A DNA stretch of 64,000 nt from NCBI GenBank assembly GCA_035765415.1, contig DASTXR010000133.1, positions 62,001 to 126,000 on the forward strand, read 5' to 3'. Position 1 is the stretch's first letter; each line of letters starts with the position of its first letter. The position numbers and the translations under genes were made by a program. The notes beneath the pieces are model-generated. The model made no database searches. It was not told the origin of the DNA and saw only the letters and a list, made by a program, of their open reading frames with translations. The stretch comes from CADEED01 sp035765415 (GTDB lineage: Bacteria > Pseudomonadota > Gammaproteobacteria > Steroidobacterales > Steroidobacteraceae). Positions 25,057-34,426 of this stretch are shown here, piece by piece.

Positions 25057-25563
25057 TCAGGTTGAGACGGAGGTTTTGGGCAAGTCGAGCCGCTCGAGTT
25101 CTTCGCCGACGATGCCGCGCAATGCACCGGCGACGCCGATGGCATATGGCATCAGGCGCGATTTCTTCCAGCGCGGGTCTTCGTCCATGCGCAGCGCCTG
25201 GATGGCGATGGTGAAGGCACCGACGATGACCACGCCCCGGATGATGCCGAAGACGAAGCCCAGGAATCGATCCATGCCGGCGAACATGGAGACGCGAACG
25301 TAATGTCCAAGTACCGCGCTCACCGCGCCGCCCAGCAGGAGCACACCGACAAAGATGATGGTACGCGCCGCCCAGATGCGCAGCGGAGACCCCACCAGCA
25401 CGCCGCCCAGCATGGTTTCGAGCGAAGGCGCGAAGACCCATGCGAGCACGATGGCGAGAAACCAGGTGATGACCGCGATGGCTTCGCGGAGCAGGCCTCG
25501 GACCAGGCCCATGATGGAAGAGAGAATGAGTATTGCGAGGATTATGTAGTCGACTGCGATCAT
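25057..25563 (-). CDS. cvpA: CvpA family inner-membrane protein
   Basis: The product is 168 aa with four predicted membrane helices, starting MIAVDYIILAILILSSIMG and containing the family-typical GLVRGLLREA after helix 1. In E. coli, CvpA is needed for colicin V production and bile-salt tolerance; the molecular role is unclear. It precedes purF as usual. Confidence 0.92.
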   Translation of the reverse strand: MIAVDYIILAILILSSIMGLVRGLLREAIAVITWFLAIVLAWVFAPSLETMLGGVLVGSPLRIWAARTIIFVGVLLLGGAVSAVLGHYVRVSMFAGMDRFLGFVFGIIRGVVIVGAFTIAIQALRMDEDPRWKKSRLMPYAIGVAGALRGIVGEELERLDLPKTSVST

Positions 25564-25651
25564 TCGATGAGTCAGGCCACGGCGCCTTTGAGCAGGCGCG
25601 GCATTGTACTCGACGATCCTCGCCGATAGCAGTGAAGTAGCAGCCAGCCCG

Positions 25652-26320
25652 TCACGAAATCGGCACGATGGCGCCCGGCTGGCCTATTCGCCGAAGCTGG
25701 GCGGCCAGGGCCTCGGCTTGTTCGCGATCACGGGTTGGCCCTACTCGAACCCTGTAGAGCTCGCGCCCGCCGCTCTTGATAGGCGCCACGAATGCTGCGA
25801 ATCCCTTTGCTGTCATATCGCGGACGAGCCGATCCGCGTTGTCGCGGCTGCCGAAGCTGCCGAGCTGCACCGCAAAGCTGCCCCGCGCGACGGGGGCCGC
25901 GGCAGCGGGCTTCTGAGCTTCGACACGCGGCGCGGGTTGTTCGACCGGCACCTGCTGTGCCACCGGCGCAGACGTGGTGGCGGGCGGCGGAGGCGCAACC
26001 GCGGGTGGCGGTTCAACCGCCGCAGGCGCCGCTTGTTCGCCGGGCTTCGCCAGCTGCGGCTGTTCGCTCACGGGCGCAGGTGCAGGTGCAGGTGCAGGTG
26101 CAGGCAACGCGACCGCGGGCTGCGTTGCCGGCTGCTCCGACGCCGGCGCCGCGGAGTTTGCCGCACTGAGATCGATCGTGTAGCGGCGCATGCCTTCTTC
26201 GGCCGGTGTGCCCGCCACGTCCGCGCCGCGCGGCCCGGTGAGTATGTAGGGCACCAGCAGCACGAACAGCGCAACCAGGATGATGGCGCCCGTCAGTCGT
26301 TGCTTGGCTCGCAAATCCAT
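25652..26320 (-). CDS. dedD: SPOR-domain protein DedD
   Basis: The product is 222 aa from the ATG at 26320 (MDLRAKQRLTGAII). One N-terminal membrane helix (about residues 9-28) is followed by about 110 residues rich in Pro and Ala, then a C-terminal SPOR domain (FAVQLGSFGSRDNADRLV ... YRVRVGPTRDREQAEAL). SPOR domains bind septal, denuded peptidoglycan, so the protein should localise to the division site. It is 8 nt downstream of folC, the conserved folC-dedD-cvpA-purF order. A GCAGGT tandem repeat encodes part of the linker. Confidence 0.9.
   Translation of the reverse strand: MDLRAKQRLTGAIILVALFVLLVPYILTGPRGADVAGTPAEEGMRRYTIDLSAANSAAPASEQPATQPAVALPAPAPAPAPAPVSEQPQLAKPGEQAAPAAVEPPPAVAPPPPATTSAPVAQQVPVEQPAPRVEAQKPAAAAPVARGSFAVQLGSFGSRDNADRLVRDMTAKGFAAFVAPIKSGGRELYRVRVGPTRDREQAEALAAQLRRIGQPGAIVPIS
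26076..26104 (-). repeat. GCAGGT hexanucleotide tandem repeat in dedD
   Basis: Nearly five consecutive GCAGGT units (plus-strand sense) encode the PA dipeptide repeat in the DedD linker. Length change by slippage would stay in frame. Confidence 0.8.
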
Positions 26321-26328
26321 GAGGCGAA

Positions 26329-27588
26329 CTATAGCCCAAGGAATTCGAGCGCCGGCCCGACCGTGAGGAAAGATCCGAAGACGAGGATGCGATCGCCGGG
26401 ACGCGCCGCGTCGCGAGCCGCTCGGCAACCGGCGGCCACATCGGCCGCGTGCGCCAGGATGTGCGCATCGCGCGGCAGATGCGCCGCGAGATCGGCAGTG
26501 GGCACGGCGCGCGGACCGTCGAGTGTCACGAGCACCCACGCGTCGATGCCCGCGCTCAAGGCCGCCATGATCCCCGGCACGTCCTTGTCGCCGAGAATTC
26601 CGCACACCGCGATGGTCCGCGCGGGCGGCAACGCGCGCAGATTCGCAGCCAGCCCGAGCGCGGCCGGCACGTTGTGCGCCACATCGAGAACCCATTCGAC
26701 TTCGCCCGGCACACGCTGGAAGCGGCCGCGAAGCCGCACGTCGCGCAAGGCGCGGCTGACGTTCGTGTGCGTGAGCTCGATGCCTCCGGCGGCGACGATG
26801 GCCGCGAGCGCGGTGGCGGCATTGGCCGTCTGGTGAACGCCGGCGAGCGCGGGGCACGGCAAATCGCGCAACGACACCGCACCGTATTCGAAGTCCCAGG
26901 TCGCTTCTCCGGCGGAGGACCGCGAATGGAAGAAGTAGTCGCGATCGGGCACCACGGCGCGTGCGCCCACTTCCTCGATGACGGTCCACACACTGCGCGG
27001 AACATCGGCGGTGCCGAGCACCGCTGGCCGCCCCGCGCGAAAAATGCCGGCCTTTTCGCGGCCGATGGCTTCGAGCGTGTGGCCCAGCCAGTCGACGTGA
27101 TCGATGCCGATCGAGCAGACCACGGCCACGTCCGCGTCGATGATGTTGGTGGCGTCGAATCGCCCGCCGAGCCCCACTTCGAGCACCGCCACGCCGACAC
27201 GAACGCGGCGGAAGAGATCCAGCGCCGCGAGCGCGTTGTACTCGAAAAACGTGAGCGTGATGTCGCCGCGCGCGGCATCGATGCGTTCGAAGGTTTCGAT
27301 GAGGCCGGCATCGTTGACCTCGACGCCATCGACGCAGATGCGCTCGTTGTAGCGTGCCAGGTGCGGCGAGGTGAAGCGCCCGCAGTGCAGGCCGGCCGCC
27401 CGCAACAACGCGTCCAGGAACGCGACCGTCGAACCCTTGCCGTTGGTTCCGCCGACGGTGATCACGCGGTATTTCGGCGTGAGCAGGTCGAGCCGGCGCG
27501 CGACTTCGCGCACCCGGCTCAGGCTCAGGTCGATGGCGCGCGGATGTGATCGCTGCTGCTGCTCGAGCCACTCGGCCAGCGAGCGCAT
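26329..27588 (-). CDS. folC: Folylpolyglutamate/dihydrofolate synthase
   Basis: The product is 419 aa. The Mur-ligase-like ATP site reads TVGGTNGKGSTVAF, followed by RFTSPHLARYNERI and the Lys/His context IGIDHVDWLG. The C-terminal domain starts near VLDVAHNVPAA. FolC adds glutamate to dihydropteroate and to folates. It is downstream of accD (10-nt gap) and upstream of dedD. Confidence 0.96.
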   Translation of the reverse strand: MRSLAEWLEQQQRSHPRAIDLSLSRVREVARRLDLLTPKYRVITVGGTNGKGSTVAFLDALLRAAGLHCGRFTSPHLARYNERICVDGVEVNDAGLIETFERIDAARGDITLTFFEYNALAALDLFRRVRVGVAVLEVGLGGRFDATNIIDADVAVVCSIGIDHVDWLGHTLEAIGREKAGIFRAGRPAVLGTADVPRSVWTVIEEVGARAVVPDRDYFFHSRSSAGEATWDFEYGAVSLRDLPCPALAGVHQTANAATALAAIVAAGGIELTHTNVSRALRDVRLRGRFQRVPGEVEWVLDVAHNVPAALGLAANLRALPPARTIAVCGILGDKDVPGIMAALSAGIDAWVLVTLDGPRAVPTADLAAHLPRDAHILAHAADVAAGCRAARDAARPGDRILVFGSFLTVGPALEFLGL

Positions 27589-27598
27589 GTGGAGCGCC

Positions 27599-28483
27599 CT
27601 AACTGGCGGGCGCAGGGACCGCGGGCGCCGCGGGAGGCTGGCGCATGAGCAGTCGCAACACGCCGCCGAGGCGCTCGCGCATGTCGCGGCGATCGACGAT
27701 CAGGTCGAGTGCGCCGTGTTCGAGCAGGAATTCACTGCGCTGGAAACCTTCCGGCAATGTTTCGCGCACGGTCTGCTGGATGACGCGCGGACCCGCGAAG
27801 CCGATGAGCGCCCGCGGTTCGGCCACGTTGAGGTCGCCGAGCATCGCGAGGCTGGCGGAAACGCCACCGGTCGTCGGATCGGTGAGCACGGATATGAATG
27901 GCAGCCGTGCCTGCGCCAGACGCGCCAGCGCGGCACTGGTCTTGGCCATCTGCAACAGCGAGAACAACGCCTCCTGCATGCGCGCGCCACCACTCGATGA
28001 GAAACACACGAGCGGCGCCTTGATCTGGATGCAGTGATCGACCGAGCGCTTGAATCGCTCTCCCACCACCGACCCCATCGAGCCGCCGAGAAATTTGAAT
28101 TCGAAAGCACAGGCGACGATGGGCAGGGATTCCAGCGTACCGGCGATGGCGATGAGCGCGTCGCGCTCGCCCGTGGCCTTCTGGGCCGCGGCGAGCCGAT
28201 CGCGGTAGCGTTTGTTGTCGCGAAACTTGAGCGGATCTTCGGGCGACACCTGGGCGCCGATCTCCGTCTGCCCGCCTTCATCGAGAAACCGGCTCAGGCG
28301 CTCGCGGCCGCCGATGCGCATGTGGTGGCTGCACTTCGGGCAGACATTCAAGTTGCGCTCGAGCTCGGCGCGGTACAACACGGCGTCGCAGGCCGAGCAC
28401 TTTATCCACAGACCCTCGGGCACCGAACGCGTGCGGCGCTCGGTCTTGATCCGGGAGGGCATGATTTTCTCGAACCAAGACAT
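27599..28483 (-). CDS. accD: Acetyl-CoA carboxylase carboxyltransferase subunit beta
   Basis: The product is 294 aa. The N-terminal zinc ribbon has Cys29, Cys32, Cys48 and Cys51 (IKCSACDAVL, NVCPKCSHH). The crotonase-like domain includes FSSSGGARMQE and the oxyanion region TDPTTGGVSAS. With AccA it transfers CO2 from carboxybiotin to acetyl-CoA. It lies between truA and folC in the conserved order. Confidence 0.97.
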   Translation of the reverse strand: MSWFEKIMPSRIKTERRTRSVPEGLWIKCSACDAVLYRAELERNLNVCPKCSHHMRIGGRERLSRFLDEGGQTEIGAQVSPEDPLKFRDNKRYRDRLAAAQKATGERDALIAIAGTLESLPIVACAFEFKFLGGSMGSVVGERFKRSVDHCIQIKAPLVCFSSSGGARMQEALFSLLQMAKTSAALARLAQARLPFISVLTDPTTGGVSASLAMLGDLNVAEPRALIGFAGPRVIQQTVRETLPEGFQRSEFLLEHGALDLIVDRRDMRERLGGVLRLLMRQPPAAPAVPAPAS

Positions 28484-28498
28484 GTCGGTGGGCGACCC

Positions 28499-29311
28499 CT
28501 ATTCGAAAGTGCGGCCGATGATAGCGGATTGCGACAGGTTCCCAATATGGGCAGCGCCTGGCAGCCCGAACTCCACGGGGTAGCGAACGGCCGAAAGGTA
28601 CAGCCCGTCCGGCGGTGCGGTCGCGGCATTGGTCTTGCGGTCGCGGCTCGCGAGCACGGCCACAACCCTCTCGGGCGGCGATTCACCATGGCCCACCGAC
28701 ATCAGCAGGCCGGCGACGTTGCGCACCATGTGGTGGAGAAAGGCGTTGGCGGTGATCTCGAGCGTGAGCCACTCCGCGCTGCGTGTGACATCGAGGCGCT
28801 CCACGGATCGAAAAGGGGACTTGGCCTGGCACTCCACCGCGCGGAACGCGCTGAAGTCGTGCTCACCCACCAGCACCTGCGCCGCCGCGTGCATGCGCGC
28901 CGCATCGAGCGGGCGCCGCTCCCAGGTGGCCCGGCCCGCGGCCAGCGCCGAACGGGAGTCGCGATTGAAGATGACGTAGCGGTAACTGCGCGCGGTGGCG
29001 CTGAAGCGCGCATGGAACTGCTCGGGCACTTCGCGAACCCAGGCGACGCTCACGTCGTTGGGTAGATAGCTGTTGGCGCCGAGGCGCCAGCTGCGCTCGC
29101 TGCGCACGGCCGCGCTGTCGAAATGAACCACCTGCGCCAGGGCATGGACGCCCGCGTCGGTGCGACCGGCGCAGACGCAGGCGACGGGCGCATCCGCCAC
29201 GCGCGACAGCGCGCGCTGCACCGCGTCCTGGACGGTTTGAAGACCGGGTTGGTACTGCCAGCCGGAGTACGCACGGCCGTCGTACTCGAGGCCGGCTGCG
29301 AACCGCGGCAT
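28499..29311 (-). CDS. truA: tRNA pseudouridine(38-40) synthase
   Basis: The product is 270 aa. The catalytic Asp is in CAGRTDAGVHAL. Other TruA segments are LEYDGRAYSGWQ at the N-terminus and FLHHMVRNVAGLLM near the C-terminus. It modifies the anticodon-arm uridines of many tRNAs. The ATG (29311) directly abuts the fimV stop codon. Confidence 0.97.
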   Translation of the reverse strand: MPRFAAGLEYDGRAYSGWQYQPGLQTVQDAVQRALSRVADAPVACVCAGRTDAGVHALAQVVHFDSAAVRSERSWRLGANSYLPNDVSVAWVREVPEQFHARFSATARSYRYVIFNRDSRSALAAGRATWERRPLDAARMHAAAQVLVGEHDFSAFRAVECQAKSPFRSVERLDVTRSAEWLTLEITANAFLHHMVRNVAGLLMSVGHGESPPERVVAVLASRDRKTNAATAPPDGLYLSAVRYPVEFGLPGAAHIGNLSQSAIIGRTFE

Positions 29312-32176
29312 TTAGCCGGGCAGCGACTCTAACAAGCGCTGCGCTTCCTGCTTCTGCGAAGCGGAGCCTTCCGACAGCACTTCGTTGAGGATGTTGCGCG
29401 CGCCGTCCGGATCACCCATGTCGACGTAGGCGCGAGCCAGGTCGAGCTTGGTGCCGACCTCCGAGAGCGTCACCGGTTCGAGATCGGGAACCGCGAGTTC
29501 CTCGGTCACGCTGCCGGGCATGTCGAAACCATTGCCGATGTCGAGATCCACCTTGCCGCGGCCCATGGCGGGCTGCTGCTGCGTGGGCTCGACCGGGAAG
29601 TCGAGATTCTCGCGATCGATGGCCGCGAGGCGCGACGTGGAGGAGATGTCGAAACCCGCGTCCGGCATTTCGAACTTCGCCAGCGAAGCGGTGCTGCCCG
29701 GGTCGATGGCGCGGCCCTTGGTCAGGTCCACATCGCCGCCGAGCTCGCGTTCCGTGAGGAACCACGTGCCGCTGGCGCCGTGTTCGGAAAGTGCATCGTC
29801 GGCGTTGCCGCCGCTGTGGCGCGCGGCCGCCGCGGCCAGCAGGCGCTGGGAGTTCTCGTCGAGGCCCGCGACCATCGTGGGCGCATCGGCACCGGGCCCG
29901 CGCGGCGAACCGCCCACGGGTTTGAGTCCGATCTGCGAATCCGTCTGTTCGAGCGAGCCCAGGTCGAGGCCGAGGTCATCGAGCGCAAGTTCCGCGGTCT
30001 GCTCCGAGCTGAGCTTGCGGCGCATGGCGCCTTCGACCTTCTCGCGAATCGTCGGCTCATCGAGCGGCCGCAACTGCGGCTGCTCCACGGTCGGCGCTTC
30101 CGAGCCGGCCGGAGTCATCTTGACCGTCATCTCGCGCGTGGTCTGCCCGCTCGAGGGGTTGTTCGGCAGCGCCAGGCCTTCGCCCGTGGCGTCCGGGTCG
30201 CGCAACGCGTTGCTGAGATCGAGGTCCATTGCCTCGGCATTGCCACCGCCGGTGACGTCCATGCGCGAGCTGACATCGAACGGGTCGAAATCGACGCGGC
30301 CAGAGCCGCCGGCATCGAGATTGAGATCCACGCCGACGGAACCGCCGCCGCCGCCTTCGGAAAACATCGGATCTTCGGGGGCGATCTGCCTGCCCATGAT
30401 GACGATCTTTTCCCACTCGCCAACACCGGAGTCGGCGCGCGAATCGGAGAGCTCACGCGCCATGGTGAGGAACTGCTCTTTGTTGCCCCACACGAAGAAC
30501 ACTTCGAGGAGCTTGAGCTTGAGGTCGCGACGATCCGGCTCGCGCTGGATGGCGATGCGTACCAGGTCGGCGGCCTGGTCGTACAGACCATAGGCCATGT
30601 GGAAATCGGCTTCGGCCAGCGGATCGCCCTGGTCGAGATTGACGGCCGTTTCGCTGCTGATGGTTTCGTCGGTACGAACCGTGGGCGCGAGCGGGATGTC
30701 CTGGGTTTCCTGCAGTGCGCGATGCGTGCCCGATTCCTCGACGAGAATGTCGTCGGGAATCTCGCCCACATTCGGCGCGCGCATGCGGCCGGTGTCGGAC
30801 AGCGAATCCATCGGCTGCGCCAGTCGATCTTCACCGTGGTCCGCGAGACGGCCGAGGTTGTCGTCGAACTCAGCCGTCTTGCGCTTGCCGCGCGACTTGA
30901 CGAACAGCAGTCCGAGCACCACCAGCAGACCGGCGGCGAGAACCCACCAGTAGCCGAGCAGCGTGTCGACGAGCGACGGGCCTTCCGGCTCCGCGGGCGT
31001 GGCAACCGTGCGCTTCCTGGGCCGTTCCGGCGCGGCAGCAGGCGGCTCGGCAGGCGTCGGTGCAGGTTCCTGCGTGGCCGGCGTTTCGGGCGTGGCAGCT
31101 TCCGGCGTCGGCGTGACGGCCTCGGGCTGCGGCACCGGTTGTTCGACGGGCGGCGGTACCGCCTCGGGCTGAACGGCCGCAGGTTGCTGCTGTGAGGCGG
31201 CTAATTTGGCCTGCAGATCCGCAAGTTCGGTATTGCGAAGTTCGAGCAGTCGCTTGGATTCAGTGAGCTGGCCTTCGAGCTCGCGCACGCGGCCCTGCAG
31301 CGCGTCGACTTCGGCGGCGTTGCCGGACGAAGCTCCCGGGTTTCCGGCTGAATCGCTCGGCGGCACCAGGCGCAGGCGGCCACCGCCTGCCTGGCCACTC
31401 GATGTGGACCAGCCACCGGCGAGACGCCGCACTTCGCCACTGGCTTCAGAGGGCGAGACCGCGGCGATTTCTTCGCCGCTCGGGATGCGCAGCACGGAAC
31501 CCGCGCGCAGCCGGTTCATGTCGCCTTCGAAGGCGCCGGGATTGCCGCGGTAGATAGAGACCATGAGCTGATCGGTACGCGCACCCGTGCTGGACGACAG
31601 GCGGCGGGCGATGGCCGAGAGGCTGTCGCCACGCTGCACTTCGTAACTGTCGCCTCCACCGGCGGCAACGGGCGGCGCGTCCTGCGGCTCGGGCTGCGCG
31701 GGACGGGAAATCTGTCCAGAGGCGGCCGCACCGCCGGCCGAGGGCATGGCGGGCTGCGCCGCGACCGCGCTGTTAGGCGCGAAGACCGGCGGATCGAGAA
31801 GCACGGTGTACTCACGGACCAGGCGACCGCGCGCCCAGGTGGCCTCGATGAGCAATGTCAGGAACGGTTCGGTGACGGTTTCGCTGGACCTGATGCGCAG
31901 AACATGGCCACCACTGGCCGAGCGATCGCGCGTGACCGTGATCGTGGACATGAAGATCGGCCAGTCGAGGCCATAACGCTCGAACGTTTCCTTCGAGGCG
32001 AGGTTCGCCTCGAGCGATGCGAGATCTTCGGGGGTGGCATTGACGAGCTCGATCTCCGCGTCCAACGGCGCGTTGAGAGGCGAGTTCAGGTGCACGTCGC
32101 CGAGCCCAAGTGCAAGGGAGATTCCGGGCAACAGCAAAAGCGCCAGCAAACCCCGGGCGAGACCCATCCGCTTCAT
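29312..32176 (-). CDS. fimV: FimV/HubP-type polar hub protein
   Basis: The product is 954 aa from the ATG at 32176. It has an N-terminal signal sequence and FimV domain (GLGDVHLNSPLNAPLDAEIE), a LysM domain at about 178-233 (YEVQRGDSLSAIARRL), a coiled coil near 260-320, a Pro/Glu-rich stretch, a membrane helix at about 410-430 and a long acidic cytoplasmic region. The FimV C-terminal TPR-like motif (LARAYVDMGDPDGARNIL) ends the protein. FimV organises the cell pole for type IV pili and twitching. It sits between asd and truA, as in Pseudomonas and Legionella. Confidence 0.93.
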   Translation of the reverse strand: MKRMGLARGLLALLLLPGISLALGLGDVHLNSPLNAPLDAEIELVNATPEDLASLEANLASKETFERYGLDWPIFMSTITVTRDRSASGGHVLRIRSSETVTEPFLTLLIEATWARGRLVREYTVLLDPPVFAPNSAVAAQPAMPSAGGAAASGQISRPAQPEPQDAPPVAAGGGDSYEVQRGDSLSAIARRLSSSTGARTDQLMVSIYRGNPGAFEGDMNRLRAGSVLRIPSGEEIAAVSPSEASGEVRRLAGGWSTSSGQAGGGRLRLVPPSDSAGNPGASSGNAAEVDALQGRVRELEGQLTESKRLLELRNTELADLQAKLAASQQQPAAVQPEAVPPPVEQPVPQPEAVTPTPEAATPETPATQEPAPTPAEPPAAAPERPRKRTVATPAEPEGPSLVDTLLGYWWVLAAGLLVVLGLLFVKSRGKRKTAEFDDNLGRLADHGEDRLAQPMDSLSDTGRMRAPNVGEIPDDILVEESGTHRALQETQDIPLAPTVRTDETISSETAVNLDQGDPLAEADFHMAYGLYDQAADLVRIAIQREPDRRDLKLKLLEVFFVWGNKEQFLTMARELSDSRADSGVGEWEKIVIMGRQIAPEDPMFSEGGGGGSVGVDLNLDAGGSGRVDFDPFDVSSRMDVTGGGNAEAMDLDLSNALRDPDATGEGLALPNNPSSGQTTREMTVKMTPAGSEAPTVEQPQLRPLDEPTIREKVEGAMRRKLSSEQTAELALDDLGLDLGSLEQTDSQIGLKPVGGSPRGPGADAPTMVAGLDENSQRLLAAAAARHSGGNADDALSEHGASGTWFLTERELGGDVDLTKGRAIDPGSTASLAKFEMPDAGFDISSTSRLAAIDRENLDFPVEPTQQQPAMGRGKVDLDIGNGFDMPGSVTEELAVPDLEPVTLSEVGTKLDLARAYVDMGDPDGARNILNEVLSEGSASQKQEAQRLLESLPG

Positions 32177-32288
32177 TCGCGTCTCCACTACCACCGTCGG
32201 CGATCCAATATCTGCGTAATTTCTTTATTGAAACATGAGCTTATCGCGGAAACTTCCTGCGTAAGCATGAAACCGCCCGCAATATAAC

Positions 32289-33323
32289 TTAAATATGCTC
32301 TCGCACCAAAATCTCGGCGATCTGGACGCTGTTCGTGGCAGCACCCTTCCTGATGTTGTCTGAGACGATCCATAAGTTAAGTCCGCGGTCGTGACTTATA
32401 TCTTCCCTAATGCGTCCGACATAAACCGTGTCCCGGTTCGCGGCTTCAGTGGCTGCCGTGGGATAACCCCCGGGCTTGCGGTCGTCTAACACCTCTACTC
32501 CCGGGGCTCGGCTGAGAAGCTCGCGCGCAGCGTCGGCGGTAATCTTTTGCCGCGTTTCCACGTGCACGGCTTCGGAGTGCCCGAAGAACACCGGCACTCG
32601 GACCGCGGTCGCATTCACCAGGACGGACGGGTCGCCGAGGATTTTCCGCGTCTCCCACACCATCTTCATTTCTTCCTTGGTGTAGCCGTTGTCCATGAAC
32701 TTGTCGATTTGCGGCACGCAGTTGAAGGCGATGCGCTTGGCGATGACTTGGGGCTTGCCCGGCTCTTCACCGCTCATGAGCTTCGTGGTCTGCGCGGCGA
32801 GCTCGTCCACCGCTTCCTTGCCGGCGCCGGACACGGATTGATATGTGGCGACGTTGATGCGCGTGATGCCCACCGCGTCGTAAATCGGCTTGAGCGCCAC
32901 GACCATCTGGATGGTCGAACAATTGGGATTGGCGATGATGTTCCGCGTCTTGTAACCGCCGATGGCGGCGGCATTCACCTCGGGGACGACCAGCGGTATG
33001 TCGTCCTCGTAGCGAAACTCCGAGGTGTTGTCGATGACGATGCACCCGGCCGCCGCCGCCCTGGGCGCGTATTCCCGCGACACTTCGCCGCCGGCCGAGA
33101 ACAGGCCGATCTGCGCGCGCGAGAAATCGAACGTGGCCACGTCGATGACCGGTATGTGCCTGCCGCGAAACTCCACGCGCTTGCCGATCGAGCGGCTGCT
33201 GGCGAGCGGGAACAGCTCGCTCACCGGGAAGTCCCGCTCTTCGAGCACGCGGATCATCATGTCGCCCACGAGGCCGGTGGCCCCGAGCACGCAGACGCCA
33301 TAACCTTTTTTTTCTGCACTCAT
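32289..33323 (-). CDS. asd: Aspartate-semialdehyde dehydrogenase
   Basis: The product is 344 aa. The NADP loop is LGATGLVGDMM and the catalytic Cys135 lies in ANPNCSTIQ. Asd makes aspartate semialdehyde for lysine, threonine, methionine and diaminopimelate. It starts 2 nt after the aroC stop. The 112-nt gap to fimV downstream is AT-rich for this genome and may hold a fimV promoter. Confidence 0.97.
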   Translation of the reverse strand: MSAEKKGYGVCVLGATGLVGDMMIRVLEERDFPVSELFPLASSRSIGKRVEFRGRHIPVIDVATFDFSRAQIGLFSAGGEVSREYAPRAAAAGCIVIDNTSEFRYEDDIPLVVPEVNAAAIGGYKTRNIIANPNCSTIQMVVALKPIYDAVGITRINVATYQSVSGAGKEAVDELAAQTTKLMSGEEPGKPQVIAKRIAFNCVPQIDKFMDNGYTKEEMKMVWETRKILGDPSVLVNATAVRVPVFFGHSEAVHVETRQKITADAARELLSRAPGVEVLDDRKPGGYPTAATEAANRDTVYVGRIREDISHDRGLNLWIVSDNIRKGAATNSVQIAEILVREHI

Positions 33324-33325
33324 GA

Positions 33326-34426
33326 CTAACTACCCTGCCCGGTGATGACCGGCGTGTCGCAACGCACGTCGGCGTTCTGGCCGCGATGCCGCAGATAATG
33401 ATCCATGAGCACGATCGCCAGCATGGCTTCGCAGATGGGCGTGGCGCGCAGACCCACGCAGGGGTCGTGCCGGCCGGTCGTCACCACGTCGACCGGGTTG
33501 CCGGCCACGTCGATGGTCTTGCCCGGAACCTGGATGCTCGACGTGGGCTTGAACGTGACGTGCACGAGCACGTCCTGGCCCGAGGAGATGCCGCCGAGGA
33601 TTCCACCGGCGTTGTTGCTCAGGAATCCGCCGGGGGAAAGTTCGTCGCGATGCACGCTGCCCAACTGCGCGGCGGACGCGACGCCCGCGCCGATTTCCAC
33701 GGCTTTCACGGCGTTGATGCCCATCATGGCGTGCGCAAGATCCGCGTCGAGACGGTCGAACACCGGCTCGCCGAGGCCCGGCGGCACGCCGCGCGCCACC
33801 ACCGTGACCTTGGCGCCGAGCGAATCGCCATCGCCGCGAATCTTCCACATGAGGTCTTCGAGTTCCTTCACGCGCGACGGGTCGGGACAGAAGAAGGGAT
33901 TCTCGTAAGCTGCCTCGGGCTTCACCGGGTCGATGGTCAGCGAGCCGATCTGGCTGAGGTAGCCGCTGATGCTGACGCCCAGCCGGGTGCTCAGGTATTT
34001 GCGCGCGATTGCGCCGGCCGCCACGCGCATCACGGTCTCGCGCGCCGATGACCGGCCACCGCCGCGGTAGTCGCGAAAACCGTATTTCTGCTGGTAGGTG
34101 TAGTCCGCGTGCCCGGGACGAAAACGGTCCTTGATCTTCTCGTAGTCGCGCGAACGCGCATCGGTGTTTTCGATGAGGATGCCGATGGCCGTCCCCGTGG
34201 TCCTGCCTTCGAAGACGCCGGAGAGAATCTTCACGGCGTCGCCTTCGCGACGCTGGCTGACGAACTGCGATGTGCCGGTGCGGCGGCGATCGACTTCGGG
34301 CTGTATGTCTTCTTCGCCGAGAGGAAGACCGGGCGGGCAGCCGTCGACGATGCAGCCAAGCGCGGGCCCGTGGCTCTCGCCAAAGGTCGTCACGGTGAAC
34401 AATCGGCCTATGGAATTACCCGACAT
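33326..34426 (-). CDS. aroC: Chorismate synthase
   Basis: The product is 366 aa. Signatures are FGESHGPALGCIVDGCPPG, RPGHADYTYQQKYGFRDYRG and GRSSARET, which bind FMN and the substrate 5-enolpyruvylshikimate 3-phosphate. It completes the shikimate pathway. The start overlaps the end of prmB by 11 nt, an order shared with many gammaproteobacteria. Confidence 0.97.
   Translation of the reverse strand: MSGNSIGRLFTVTTFGESHGPALGCIVDGCPPGLPLGEEDIQPEVDRRRTGTSQFVSQRREGDAVKILSGVFEGRTTGTAIGILIENTDARSRDYEKIKDRFRPGHADYTYQQKYGFRDYRGGGRSSARETVMRVAAGAIARKYLSTRLGVSISGYLSQIGSLTIDPVKPEAAYENPFFCPDPSRVKELEDLMWKIRGDGDSLGAKVTVVARGVPPGLGEPVFDRLDADLAHAMMGINAVKAVEIGAGVASAAQLGSVHRDELSPGGFLSNNAGGILGGISSGQDVLVHVTFKPTSSIQVPGKTIDVAGNPVDVVTTGRHDPCVGLRATPICEAMLAIVLMDHYLRHRGQNADVRCDTPVITGQGS

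Noticed and set aside
25652..27571. 639-aa open frame ending in the DedD SPOR domain
   Set aside because: The first two thirds lie over folC in another frame and are Arg-rich without similarity; the real gene starts at 26320.
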